Below are positions 1 to 8,027 of a stretch of 63,122 bases of DNA, in pieces. A program made the position numbers and the translations under genes. Origin of the DNA: Pseudomonas nitroreducens NBRC 12694 (GTDB lineage: Bacteria > Pseudomonadota > Gammaproteobacteria > Pseudomonadales > Pseudomonadaceae); NCBI RefSeq assembly GCF_002091755.1, contig NZ_BDAI01000020.1, positions 1 through 63,122 on the forward strand, written 5' to 3'. The first letter of the stretch is position 1; each line of letters begins with the position of its first letter. Below the pieces are notes generated by a model. It saw only the letters and a program-made list of their open reading frames with translations, was not told the DNA's origin and made no database searches.

Positions 1-55
1 ATTAGTGTAAGCAGCCCGAATTCGGATGAGCGCTTAGGCGAGCATCCAACCGAAT

Positions 56-175
56 TGCTTGACGACCATAGAGCATTGGAACCACCTGATCCCATCCCGA
101 ACTCAGTAGTGAAACGATGCATCGCCGATGGTAGTGTGGAGTTTCTCCATGTGAGAGTAGGTCATCGTCAAGCTT
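56..175 (+). rRNA. rrf: 5S ribosomal RNA
   Basis: This is a 120-nt 5S rRNA. The ends pair as expected (TGCTTGACGA at the 5' end, TCGTCAAGCTT at the 3' end). The internal conserved segments of gammaproteobacterial 5S are present, including CCCATCCCGAACTCAG and CGATGGTAGTGTGG. Bases 1-55 are the 23S-5S spacer; no 23S sequence is recognised in the window. A terminator follows directly, so this is the distal end of an rrn operon. Confidence 0.97.
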
Positions 176-187
176 CTAATTCCAAAG

Positions 188-225
188 CCCCTGATCAGCG
201 AAAGCTGGTCGGGGGTTTTGTTTTT
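188..225 (+). terminator. rrn operon terminator
   Basis: An imperfect stem (CCCCTGATCAGC, loop GAAA, GCTGGTCGGGG) is followed by a T-rich run (TTTTGTTTTT). It sits 13 nt after the 5S 3' end, which is the classic position for a rho-independent terminator of an rrn operon. Confidence 0.9.
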
Positions 226-330
226 GGGGCGGAAAAAAATGCCGACAGGATGCTTCGGTATGGTGCTGCCCTCTCCCTGAGTGGAAAGGGGAAGGGAGTC
301 GTTCCCGGGCTGGAACCTTGAGGGATTCGG

Positions 331-353
331 TTCGCGAGCAAGCTCGCTCCTAC
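331..353. repeat. REP element (GTAGGAGCG type, inverted copy)
   Basis: The sequence TTCGCGAGCAAGCTCGCTCC plus TAC is an inverted copy of the palindromic REP unit that recurs through this window. It overlaps the 3' end of the acetyltransferase gene. The pyrimidine/purine tract at about 268-298 just upstream resembles the second, CCCTCTCCC, repeat family. Confidence 0.7.
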
Positions 354-808
354 AGAGGTACAAGGCGCTTGGTCATGATGATGGTGCGCTCTTCTCCCTG
401 GAGTTGTTCGCGTACGACGTGATAGCCCAGATGCGAGTAGAAGCTCTCAGCGGTGAGGGAAGACGGGACCAACAGGGCGTCTATACCGCGCTCCAGGGCG
501 GCCTTCTCGATTTTCCTCATCAGCCCCTGGCCGACGCCTTTGCGTTGCTGCTGAGGCGCTACGAAGAGGCTGCGCACGGCATTGCCATCCAGTGCGCCTG
601 TGCCGACCACCTGGTTGCCCAGCAGGGCGACGAACGCCAACCGATGTTCGAGTAATTCTATCACCCGTTCAGGCGTGAAGTGCGCCACCACCGACTCGAT
701 GATGCTCGTCGGGTAGTCCTGGCCGTTGCTCTCCCTGACCGCCGCCACGATCACCTGGCTGATGGCCTTGGCGTCGTTGCTGCGGGCTTGTCTGATCATC
801 AAATCCAT
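350..808 (-). CDS. GNAT family N-acetyltransferase
   Basis: A 152-residue single-domain GNAT acetyltransferase, predicted to move an acetyl group from acetyl-CoA to a small-molecule or protein amine; the substrate is unknown. The acetyl-CoA loop QQRKGVG lies at residues 87-93, preceded by the beta4 strand AVRSLFVAP. The C-terminal FYSHLGYHVV (about 123-132) is the usual GNAT motif B region. I chose the ATG at 808 because GGGAG precedes it by about 6 nt; an in-frame extension to 886 runs into the fabB terminator. It is transcribed leftward, separated from fabB by that terminator, so it is probably monocistronic. Confidence 0.85.
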   Translation of the reverse strand: MDLMIRQARSNDAKAISQVIVAAVRESNGQDYPTSIIESVVAHFTPERVIELLEHRLAFVALLGNQVVGTGALDGNAVRSLFVAPQQQRKGVGQGLMRKIEKAALERGIDALLVPSSLTAESFYSHLGYHVVREQLQGEERTIIMTKRLVPL

Positions 809-884
809 CTGCGTACTCCCTTTTATCAGCCTGTTCATCCTGACCGGATCGAGCGCGGGAGGGTAGGGCGGAATCGCAGGCAAC

Positions 885-912
885 AAAAAAGGCGCCCTGA
901 GGCGCCTTTTTT
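885..912 (-). terminator. fabA-fabB operon terminator
   Basis: AAAAAAGGCGCC and GGCGCCTTTTTT form a perfect 12-bp stem with a 4-nt loop (CTGA). It lies 15 bp past the fabB stop codon. T-runs occur on both strands, but only leftward genes flank it. Confidence 0.9.
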
Positions 913-926
913 GTTTGGATCACCGA

Positions 927-2144
927 TCAGCCGTTGTGGCGTTTCAGGACCAGGGTGGCGTTGGTGCCGCCGAAGCCGAAGCTGTTGCTCATGACGGTGT
1001 CGATCTTCGCGTTTTCGCGGGTCTCGCGCAGGATCGGCAGGTCGGCGACCTCCGGGTCCAGTTCGTCAATGTTTGCGGAGCCGGCGATGAAGTTGCCTTC
1101 CATCATCAGCAGGCAGTAGATCGCCTCGTGAACGCCGGCAGCGCCCAGGGAGTGGCCGGACAGGCTCTTGGTGGAGCTGATGGCTGGGGCGTTGCTGCCG
1201 AACACTTCGCGTACACCACGGATTTCAGCGACGTCGCCGACCGGGGTGGAGGTGCCGTGGGTGTTCAGGTAGTCGATCGGGGTGTCGACGGTGGCCAGGG
1301 CCTGCTGCATGCAGCGGATGGCGCCTTCGCCGCTCGGGGCGACCATGTCGTAGCCGTCGGAAGTGGCGCCGTAGCCGACGATCTCGGCGTAGATCTTGGC
1401 ACCACGCTTGAGGGCGTGTTCCAGCTCTTCGACCACGACCATGCCGCCGCCGCCGGCGATGACGAAGCCGTCACGCTTGGCGTCGTAGGCGCGGGAAGCC
1501 TTTTCCGGGGTGTCGTTGTACTGGGTGGAGAGGGCGCCCATGGCGTCGAACAGGCAGCTCTGGCTCCAGTGTTCTTCCTCACCGCCGCCAGCGAAGACGA
1601 CGTCCTGCTTGCCCAACTGGATCTGCTCCATGGCCTGGCCGATGCAATGCGCGCTGGTGGCGCAGGCCGAGGAGATGGAGTAGTTCACGCCCTTGATCTG
1701 GAAGGGAGTGGCCAGGCACGCAGATACGGTGCTGCCCATGGTGCGGGTCACGCGGTATGGGCCGATGCGCTTGACGCCCTTCTCACGCAGGGTGTCGATG
1801 GCTTCCATCTGGTTCAGGGTGGAAGCACCGCCGGAGCCGGCGATCAGGCCGGTGCGCGGGTTGGAGATCTGCTCGGGGGTGAGGCCGGAGTCCTTGATCG
1901 CCTGTTCCATTGCCAGGTAGGCATAAGCGGCGGCGTCGCCCATGAAGCGGAAGACCTTGCGGTCGATCAGCTCTTCCAGGTTCAGGTTGACCGAACCGGA
2001 CACGTGGCTGCGCAGGCCCATCTCGGCATAGCTCGGGTTGTGGCGGATGCCAGCACGGCCTGCGCGAAGGTTGGCGGAGACGGTGTCTTTGTCATTGCCC
2101 AGGCAGGAAACGATGCCCAGACCGGTGATCACGACGCGACGCAT
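927..2144 (-). CDS. fabB: 3-oxoacyl-ACP synthase I
   Basis: KAS I, the condensing enzyme that elongates the cis-unsaturated acyl chain made by FabA in type II fatty-acid synthesis; cytosolic. It has 405 residues, the normal FabB length. The catalytic cysteine is C161 in SSACATSAH, and the two active-site histidines are in NTHGTSTPVGD and SLSGHSLGAAG. The start at 2144 gives the standard MRRVVITGLG N-terminus with AAGGGT as ribosome-binding site. It lies 10 bp downstream of fabA in one leftward operon, as in other pseudomonads, and is closed by the terminator at 885-912. The long open frame on the opposite strand is a GC-rich shadow. Confidence 0.97.
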   Translation of the reverse strand: MRRVVITGLGIVSCLGNDKDTVSANLRAGRAGIRHNPSYAEMGLRSHVSGSVNLNLEELIDRKVFRFMGDAAAYAYLAMEQAIKDSGLTPEQISNPRTGLIAGSGGASTLNQMEAIDTLREKGVKRIGPYRVTRTMGSTVSACLATPFQIKGVNYSISSACATSAHCIGQAMEQIQLGKQDVVFAGGGEEEHWSQSCLFDAMGALSTQYNDTPEKASRAYDAKRDGFVIAGGGGMVVVEELEHALKRGAKIYAEIVGYGATSDGYDMVAPSGEGAIRCMQQALATVDTPIDYLNTHGTSTPVGDVAEIRGVREVFGSNAPAISSTKSLSGHSLGAAGVHEAIYCLLMMEGNFIAGSANIDELDPEVADLPILRETRENAKIDTVMSNSFGFGGTNATLVLKRHNG

Positions 2145-2154
2145 GCGGATACCC

Positions 2155-2670
2155 TTAGAAGCTGTCAGTGGAAGTGAACAGGCCGACGCGGAGGCCTTCG
2201 GCGCTGTAGATTTCGCGGCCATCGACGCTGACGGTGCCGTCGGCGATGGCCAGGATCAGCGAACGATTGATCGTACGCTTGATGTGAATGTTGTAGGTGA
2301 CTTTCTTGGCGGTCGGCAGGACCTGGCCGAAGAACTTCACTTCGCCCGAACCCAGGGCGCGGCCGCGGCCGGGATTGCCCTGCCAGCCGAGGTGGAAGCC
2401 TACCAGCTGCCACATGGCGTCGAGGCCCAGGCAGCCCGGCATGACGGGGTCGCCTTCGAAGTGGCAGGCGAAGAACCACAGGTCCGGGTTGATATCCAGC
2501 TCGGCGACCAGTTCGCCCTTGCCGTACTTGCCGCCGACATCACTGATGTGGGTGATGCGGTCGATCATCAGCATGTTCGGGGCGGGCAGTTGCGCATTAC
2601 CCGGGCCGAAGAGCTCGCCGCGGCTGCAGCGCAGCAGGTCTTCTCGGGTGAAGGCGTTTTGTTTGGTCAT
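2155..2670 (-). CDS. fabA: 3-hydroxydecanoyl-ACP dehydratase/isomerase
   Basis: FabA dehydrates 3-hydroxydecanoyl-ACP and isomerises trans-2- to cis-3-decenoyl-ACP, the branch point of anaerobic unsaturated fatty-acid synthesis. The 171 residues match the family length exactly. Catalytic H70 (ACHFEGDPVMPG) and D84 (GCLGLDAMWQ) are present. A strong GGAG site lies before the ATG at 2670. First gene of fabA-fabB; the 231-bp upstream region contains a DesT/FabR-like palindrome at 2807-2824, so unsaturated/saturated acyl-CoA-responsive repression is likely. Confidence 0.98.
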   Translation of the reverse strand: MTKQNAFTREDLLRCSRGELFGPGNAQLPAPNMLMIDRITHISDVGGKYGKGELVAELDINPDLWFFACHFEGDPVMPGCLGLDAMWQLVGFHLGWQGNPGRGRALGSGEVKFFGQVLPTAKKVTYNIHIKRTINRSLILAIADGTVSVDGREIYSAEGLRVGLFTSTDSF

Positions 2671-2806
2671 GCGAGCTCCTCAAAAATCCTGGATAGCAGG
2701 CGTTGTTTGGCTTGTGCCTGCGGTGCCGCGTACCGTCGTACTTGTCACGGTGTCATGCGGCAGCCTAGTCATAGACTATTGCCTTTAAGTGAAAGTCACA
2801 GCAATC

Positions 2807-2824
2807 GGCGAACGCTTGTTCACT
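2807..2824 (-). promoter_or_regulatory. Candidate DesT/FabR-type operator of fabAB
   Basis: The 18-bp palindrome GGCGAACGCTTGTTCACT has GAAC and GTTC half-sites separated by GCTT, with further matching G and C at the outer positions. It lies about 137 bp upstream of fabA. P. aeruginosa fabAB is known to be controlled by the TetR-family regulator DesT, whose operator, as I recall it, has this GTGAAC-N4-GTTC form. The regulator itself is not in the window. Confidence 0.65.
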
Positions 2825-2901
2825 TTTCGCCGACGCCAGGTTTCCCTGTCGGGACGCAGGCCGTGGGCCGGTCCGCAGTTTGCGGGCAAGTGCTCCCTGG
2901 A

Positions 2902-4818
2902 TCAACGACCTGGAGCAACCCAGCGCTGCAGAATCCGCTGCAACTCCGCACGTTTGAACGGCTTTGCGAGATAGTCGTTCATTCCCGCCTCAAGGCACGC
3001 TTCGCGATCGCCCTGTAGCGCATTGGCGGTCAGGGCGATGATCGGCACCTGTTCGCCGCCCGGTTTTGCGCGGATCTGCCGGGTAGCTTCGTAGCCGTTG
3101 AGCACGGGCAGGCGGCAGTCCATCAGGATCACCGCGAACTCGCCGCGCTCCGAGGTGCGCACTGCCTGGGCGCCGTCACCCACCAGCGTGACGCGATAGC
3201 CCAGGCTGCGCAACATAGCTTCTATGACTGTTTGATTCACCGGGTTGTCCTCCACCAGCAGCACGGACTGACCAGTGGCAAGCGCGGCGCCACCGTTCGT
3301 CCCGTCCTCCGCGGCGCTTTGACGCTCGCGGAAGGGCAGGGGAATCTCCAGGGTGAAGGTCGAACCGCAGCCTTCTTCGCTGACCGCACCCAGGGTGCCG
3401 CCCATCCGTTCGGCGAGTGTGCGCGCGATGGACAGGCCCAGCCCGGTGCCGCCATAGCGCCGCGAGGTGGATGAGTCTGCCTGCTGGAAGGCCTCGAACA
3501 TGTGTTCCAGGCGTTCGTGAGAGATGCCGATGCCGCTGTCCTGCACCGAGCAACTGAGCCAGAGCACCTCTGCGTCCAGTGCCTGCCAGGTGGCCTCCAG
3601 TCGCACGCCGCCTTCTTCGGTGAATTTCAGCGCATTGCCCAACAGGTTGACGAGGATCTGCCGGATGCGCGTCGGGTCACCCTGCACCTCGAGATTGTCC
3701 AGCCCGTCCTGCACATTCATTTCCAGTGCCAGGCCGCGCTGCTGGGCGCTGTGCTGGAAGACCTGAATGGAACTCTGGATCAGTTCCAGCAGGTTGAATG
3801 GAATGCGCTCCAGTTCCAGAGCGCCGCGCTCGACGCGGGAGAAGTCGAGGATGTCGTTGATCACCTTGAGCAGGTGCTCGGTGGATTCGGTGGCCAGTGC
3901 GCTGTATTCGGCCTGCTCCTGGTTCAGTTCGGTGGTTTCCAGCAGTTGCAGCATACCCAGCACGCCGTTCATCGGAGTGCGCAGCTCGTGGCTCATCATC
4001 GCCAGGAAGTCGGATTTGGCACGGTTGGCCTCCTCGGCCTCCTCCCGCGCCGCCACCAGTTGGGCAATGCTGCGCTCCTGCTCCAGGCTGGCCTGTTGCA
4101 GGCCGCGGGCGAGGTTGTTGATGTGGCGGGCGAGGTCACCGACTTCGCCGTCGTCCGGCACCGGCAGGGTGGTGTGGTAGTCGCCGGTCTGGATCGCCTG
4201 CACGGCGCGGCCCATGGTGCGGATCGGCGCGGCGAGGCGACGGGCGAGACGGCGCGCCAGCAGGTAGGTGAGGATCAGGGCGAACAGGGCGAGCAGGCTG
4301 GCCTTGAGGAGGATCTCCTGCTGCCGCTCGCTGAAGGCGTCGCTGGCCATGCCGACCACCACGCGGCCCAGGTAGTCGCCGCTGGGCGGTGCGGCGGCCG
4401 GCAGCATGTCGTTGGAGCCGCCCAGCTCGCTGCCATTGAGGGCGATGTTCTCGCGCTGGATCGAGGCGTGGAAGATTTCCACCTTGGTACTCGCCTGCGC
4501 GGGATCGGCTGCGTGCTCGACGTAGACGAGGATGTTGTCGCCCCGGTCGCGCACCTCGATGAAGCGCACGTGGGCGGTGCTCAGGGTCGCCCGCAGGAGG
4601 CTCTGCAGCACGGGCAGGTTGCCGGAGATCACCCCGTATTCCGCCGCCGGGGCGAGCTGGTTGGCGATCAGTTGGCCGGTATGGTTCGACTCCAGGCGCA
4701 GGTCCTGCAGACGCGAGTAGGTGAAGTAGCCGGTCAGCAGCACGGTCAACAGCAGTGCGGGCCCCAGGCTGATGGCCAGCATGCGCGTCTGGATGTTCCA
4801 GCTCTTGCGGGAGCTCAT
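2902..4818 (-). CDS. Hybrid sensor histidine kinase (PA1611-like)
   Basis: A 638-residue inner-membrane hybrid kinase. Order: TM1 about 13-33, periplasmic region about 35-165, TM2 about 170-188, HAMP about 190-245, HisKA with phosphoacceptor H277 (MMSHELRTPMNG), HATPase with NALKFTEEGG and GGTGLGLSIA, then a C-terminal receiver with D567 (MDCRLPVLNG) and the KPF lysine near the end. No Hpt domain is present. The ATG at 4818 overlaps the binding-protein stop by 4 nt (ATGA) and has GGAG upstream. By position beside fabA and by architecture it looks orthologous to P. aeruginosa PA1611, reported to bind RetS and influence the GacS/Rsm switch. That role is inferred here, not shown. Confidence 0.9.
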   Translation of the reverse strand: MSSRKSWNIQTRMLAISLGPALLLTVLLTGYFTYSRLQDLRLESNHTGQLIANQLAPAAEYGVISGNLPVLQSLLRATLSTAHVRFIEVRDRGDNILVYVEHAADPAQASTKVEIFHASIQRENIALNGSELGGSNDMLPAAAPPSGDYLGRVVVGMASDAFSERQQEILLKASLLALFALILTYLLARRLARRLAAPIRTMGRAVQAIQTGDYHTTLPVPDDGEVGDLARHINNLARGLQQASLEQERSIAQLVAAREEAEEANRAKSDFLAMMSHELRTPMNGVLGMLQLLETTELNQEQAEYSALATESTEHLLKVINDILDFSRVERGALELERIPFNLLELIQSSIQVFQHSAQQRGLALEMNVQDGLDNLEVQGDPTRIRQILVNLLGNALKFTEEGGVRLEATWQALDAEVLWLSCSVQDSGIGISHERLEHMFEAFQQADSSTSRRYGGTGLGLSIARTLAERMGGTLGAVSEEGCGSTFTLEIPLPFRERQSAAEDGTNGGAALATGQSVLLVEDNPVNQTVIEAMLRSLGYRVTLVGDGAQAVRTSERGEFAVILMDCRLPVLNGYEATRQIRAKPGGEQVPIIALTANALQGDREACLEAGMNDYLAKPFKRAELQRILQRWVAPGR

Positions 4819-5735
4819 GGTTTCTCTCCTTCGGCCAGGCGCTGCGCAAGCTGCGCGTCGTCCGGCAGGTCGATGCCCAGCGAACGCGCCACCTGGCGGT
4901 TGCTCTGCACCTTGAAGCGTTCGGGGTAGAGGCTGCGCGGCCATTGTTCCGCTGGCCGGTCGAGCAGGGTGTCCAGGGTCTCCAGCCAGTCGCTCTGGTC
5001 GCTGTAGCTGCTGGCCAGGCTGCCGGCCTTGACGAAGGCGGCGGTAGGGCCGATCAGCGCCCGGTTCTCGGCGTAGGCGCTGAGGAGGATGCCCTTGATG
5101 GTCTGTGCGTTATAAAGCTGTTTGTCGTCCAGCCCGAGCAGCAGGTCACTGCGACCGAGCAATTCTCGCAACGGGCGGCTGTCGTCGGGGCGGGTTTGCC
5201 GTTCGCTGATGAGCTCGACGCCGAGCTCCCGCGCAGCCTGGTCGAGCTCCGGCAGGAGGAACTCGCTGGCAGGGCCGAGCAGTACGCCAATGCGCTGCGG
5301 ACGCGGGCTGAGTTGCAGGGCGAGTTGCAGTTGCCGGGCCGGCGGCGGGTCGCTCCAGAGCAGGCTGAGATGCGGTGGCTCGCGCTCGCCCAGGACCTGC
5401 CGGGCTTCGACGCGGCTGACCAGTAGCGTCAGCGCCGGCGGTGCGTCGTGGCTGGCCAGGCGCCAGTTCAGCGCGCCGCTGCCGAGCAGCAGCAGGCGCG
5501 TCTGGCCATCGAGGTTGGCGGCGGGGGGCAGGTTTTCCGGGGTCTCCAGTCGCACCTGGTCATTCGGCCGATGTTGCGCCAGCGCTTCGGCGAAGTCCTG
5601 CAGGGCTGGGCTCTGCTCGGTGCTGACCAGCAGGATGTCGCGGGCCTGGGCCGGCAGCGCGAAGAGGCAGGCCAACCAGAGCAGCAGGGCGGCGAAGAGG
5701 GGGCCGGGGCTCGTCCATGAGCGGCGGGCAGACAT
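4815..5735 (-). CDS. Periplasmic ABC-type substrate-binding protein
   Basis: A 306-residue exported protein. The signal peptide runs to about A31 (LFALPAQA). The body resembles the ABC_sub_bind (PF04392) family: alternating beta strands such as DILLVSTEQ, TRLLLLGSGA and RIGVLLGPAS, a central SDLLLGLDDKQLYN, and then GILLSAYAENRALIGPTAAFVKAGSLASSY, which is typical of this fold. No permease or ATPase gene is nearby. It begins 1 bp after the receptor stop and overlaps the kinase start by 4 nt, so it is probably translated with both. Its likely role is to present a ligand to the kinase periplasmic domain rather than to a transporter; the ligand is unknown. Confidence 0.8.
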   Translation of the reverse strand: MSARRSWTSPGPLFAALLLWLACLFALPAQARDILLVSTEQSPALQDFAEALAQHRPNDQVRLETPENLPPAANLDGQTRLLLLGSGALNWRLASHDAPPALTLLVSRVEARQVLGEREPPHLSLLWSDPPPARQLQLALQLSPRPQRIGVLLGPASEFLLPELDQAARELGVELISERQTRPDDSRPLRELLGRSDLLLGLDDKQLYNAQTIKGILLSAYAENRALIGPTAAFVKAGSLASSYSDQSDWLETLDTLLDRPAEQWPRSLYPERFKVQSNRQVARSLGIDLPDDAQLAQRLAEGEKP

Positions 5736-5736
5736 G

Positions 5737-7845
5737 CTAGAAGGCCACCTCGGCGCTGAAGTAGAGCAGGTGGCGGTTGTCGTAGCGGTTTTCCGGCCAG
5801 GTCAGTGGTTCGTCGTCCATGCGCTGCTGCAGGACGCCGGCCAGTTCCAGCGCGGCGCGGCCCAGGGGAATGCGCTTGGCCACGCGCAGGTCGATGCGCT
5901 CGAAGCGGTGTTCGTTCAGCGCATCGTCGCCATAGTAGAAGACCGAGCTGGACCAGCCGCGGCCCCAGTCGCGCATCCACCCGGCCGAGCCGCTGTTGCG
6001 CGCGGTGAGGCGCCGGTCGAATCGGCTGCTGGCGTCATAGTCGACATAGGCATAGGTCAGCCGCACGCGGTCCTGCCGCGTCAGGCGCCAGTCCAGCTGA
6101 GTTTCGGCGCCGCTGAAGCGGATGTCGTTGTCGTTGGTCGGTTCGAAGTCGGATACCTGCAAGGGATCGCTGATCAGCCCGTGGATTTCGTCGTAGTAGG
6201 CTTTGATGTCCACCGCCAGCCCGAGTTCGTCGAACTGGCCGTTGTAACCGATTTCCCGCGAGCGCATGCGCTCCTGGTCCAGGTCGCCTGGGCCGTGGGC
6301 GCGGGCAAAGTAGTAGGCGCTGGACTGGCCATACGCGAGCGGCGAGAGGTGGCGCGCCCGGTAGCTCCAGTTCACGTCGTTCTCGTACATGTCCGGCGAG
6401 CGCACGGCTTCGGAATACACCGCTCGCAGGCTGTGGCGCGGATTGATCAGGTAGTTCAGCGCGAGGCGCGGGCTGACCGAGCTGCCGGAAAGCTGGTCGT
6501 CCTCCGCCATCGCACCGCCCTGCAGCAGCCAGTGCGGCGACAGGTGCCATTCCAGCTGGCCGAACAGGCGCCAGATGTCGTTGTTCACCGTGCCGTCGAA
6601 GTAGGTCTCCGAGGTGGCCTGGTCGTGCCGATAACTCATGCCGCTGACCAGCCGCACGCTTTCGGCGAGGCTCAGGGTGTCCTGGATTTCCAGGTCGTAG
6701 CGGGTCTCGCGAATGTTCTGGTTCACCTGCCCGCACACCGGCAGGTAGGCGCCATTGGCCAGTTGCTGCAGCACCTGTCCGGCCAGTGCCTGTTCCTGAG
6801 CGGTCCCGCGGGGAATCCTGGGCAGCGACTCGGCCAGGTCGTCGACGTACTTCGGGTTCAGCGACCAGAGCTGCGCCAGCTGGGGGCTGAAGGCGACCTG
6901 GGCCTCGCAGGCGCCGAAGTCCTGCAGGCGCTCCCAGTGCTCGGCGTAGCCCTGCACATAGAAGCTGTGCTCGGGGTTCACGTCGAAGGTCCAGCGCATC
7001 GAGCCCGCGTAGTCGCGCGCGGTCAGGTCGGAGTTGTCGTCGCCGGGGGCGATGTCGCCGAAGATCGGCTCGTAGCTGTAGGGCCGCTGGTTGGTGCCTT
7101 CCTTGGCTGCCAACTGCCAGTCCAGGCTGTTGCGCAGGTCGAGGTTGTGGCTGGCCACCAGGTTGAAGCGGTTCAGGCGCCGGCCATCGCGGTAGTCGCG
7201 ATCGAACTGGTCATGGTCGAAGCCGTCGTCTTCCTGGCCGGACAACGACAACCGGTAATCGCCTGAGCGGTCGTGGATGCCCTGGCTCGCGTACCAGTCG
7301 CGGACGCCGTTCTGCCCGGCGGTGTATTTCAACCGCGTGCCCTGGCTGTCGGCCGGGTGGCGGGTGAGGATGTTGATGACGCCCATCAGCGCGTTGGCGC
7401 CGTAGCTCACCGCGTTGGGGCCGCGGAAGACCTCGATGCGGTCGATGTCCTCGATGGCCACCGGGATGTCGCTCCAGTCCACCGTCGCCAGGCCCGGGCG
7501 GTACATCGAACGGCCGTCCACCAGCACCTGCAGGCGCCGCGCCTCGGTGACGTTGGTGCCGTGGTAGTTCACCGTCGCCTGGTTGCCCGACAGGTAGCCG
7601 ACCATCATGCCCGGTACCAGGCGCATCAGCTCCGGAATGTCGCGAGCGCCGGAAGCCTTGATCAGGTCGCGGTCGAGTACCGTCATGCTGCCGGGCACCT
7701 CCGCGGGGGACTGTTTGAGCCGCGTCGCGGTCAGAACCTGGGGAACGTCGAGGCTATCCACGAACAGATCGCCCGCCATGGCCTTGCCGGCCAGCAGCGC
7801 GGCAAGCAGGGTAAGCGGCAAAGGGACGCGGGCGGGATGCTGCAC
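5737..7845 (-). CDS. TonB-dependent outer-membrane receptor
   Basis: A 702-residue outer-membrane receptor: signal peptide to about residue 24 (AGKAMA), plug domain about 40-160 (EVPGSMTVLDRD; IEDIDRIEVFRGPNAVSYG; NALMGVINILTR), and a 22-strand-type barrel ending in the terminal phenylalanine expected by the BAM machinery (FSAEVAF). There is no N-terminal STN signalling domain, so it is not an ECF-sigma transducer. The start is GTG at 7845 with AAGG upstream. First gene of a three-gene operon with a periplasmic binding protein and a hybrid kinase. The substrate is unknown; nothing seen marks it as a siderophore receptor. Confidence 0.9.
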   Translation of the reverse strand: MQHPARVPLPLTLLAALLAGKAMAGDLFVDSLDVPQVLTATRLKQSPAEVPGSMTVLDRDLIKASGARDIPELMRLVPGMMVGYLSGNQATVNYHGTNVTEARRLQVLVDGRSMYRPGLATVDWSDIPVAIEDIDRIEVFRGPNAVSYGANALMGVINILTRHPADSQGTRLKYTAGQNGVRDWYASQGIHDRSGDYRLSLSGQEDDGFDHDQFDRDYRDGRRLNRFNLVASHNLDLRNSLDWQLAAKEGTNQRPYSYEPIFGDIAPGDDNSDLTARDYAGSMRWTFDVNPEHSFYVQGYAEHWERLQDFGACEAQVAFSPQLAQLWSLNPKYVDDLAESLPRIPRGTAQEQALAGQVLQQLANGAYLPVCGQVNQNIRETRYDLEIQDTLSLAESVRLVSGMSYRHDQATSETYFDGTVNNDIWRLFGQLEWHLSPHWLLQGGAMAEDDQLSGSSVSPRLALNYLINPRHSLRAVYSEAVRSPDMYENDVNWSYRARHLSPLAYGQSSAYYFARAHGPGDLDQERMRSREIGYNGQFDELGLAVDIKAYYDEIHGLISDPLQVSDFEPTNDNDIRFSGAETQLDWRLTRQDRVRLTYAYVDYDASSRFDRRLTARNSGSAGWMRDWGRGWSSSVFYYGDDALNEHRFERIDLRVAKRIPLGRAALELAGVLQQRMDDEPLTWPENRYDNRHLLYFSAEVAF

Positions 7846-7980
7846 GGAACGACCTTGTTCTCGGTTTTTATCAGATGTGTCGACGTCTGGAGTTAGACGT
7901 TTTCTGTCAGACGGATGTTAAACGAGGCAGCGCTGATTGCCAGTCCGGCGATCCGGGCTGGTCGCTCGCCGATGCGGCCT

Positions 7981-7986
7981 TATAAT
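7981..7986 (+). promoter_or_regulatory. Probable gpsA promoter, -10 hexamer
   Basis: A perfect TATAAT lies 42 bp before the gpsA ATG in an otherwise GC-rich stretch. No convincing -35 hexamer is seen at 17 bp spacing (CTGGTC at 7958-7963 is poor). Confidence 0.55.
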
Positions 7987-8027
7987 GCCCCAATCGCTGC
8001 CTCAGGGCGGCCACCAATGGAACAGAC

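Noticed and set aside
55..321. Open frames across the 5S rRNA and its terminator
   Set aside because: They overlap a certain rRNA gene.
915..2177. Long open frame on the plus strand opposite fabB
   Set aside because: Low-complexity Gly/Ala/Val/Asp composition typical of antisense frames in high-GC genes; fabB on the other strand is unambiguous.
3502..4929. Open frame of about 475 codons opposite the hybrid kinase
   Set aside because: Shadow of a well-supported gene; His/Gln/Val-rich with no recognisable domain.
5122..7266. Open frame of about 714 codons opposite the TonB receptor and binding protein
   Set aside because: Spans the junction of two real genes on the other strand and has antisense-like composition.
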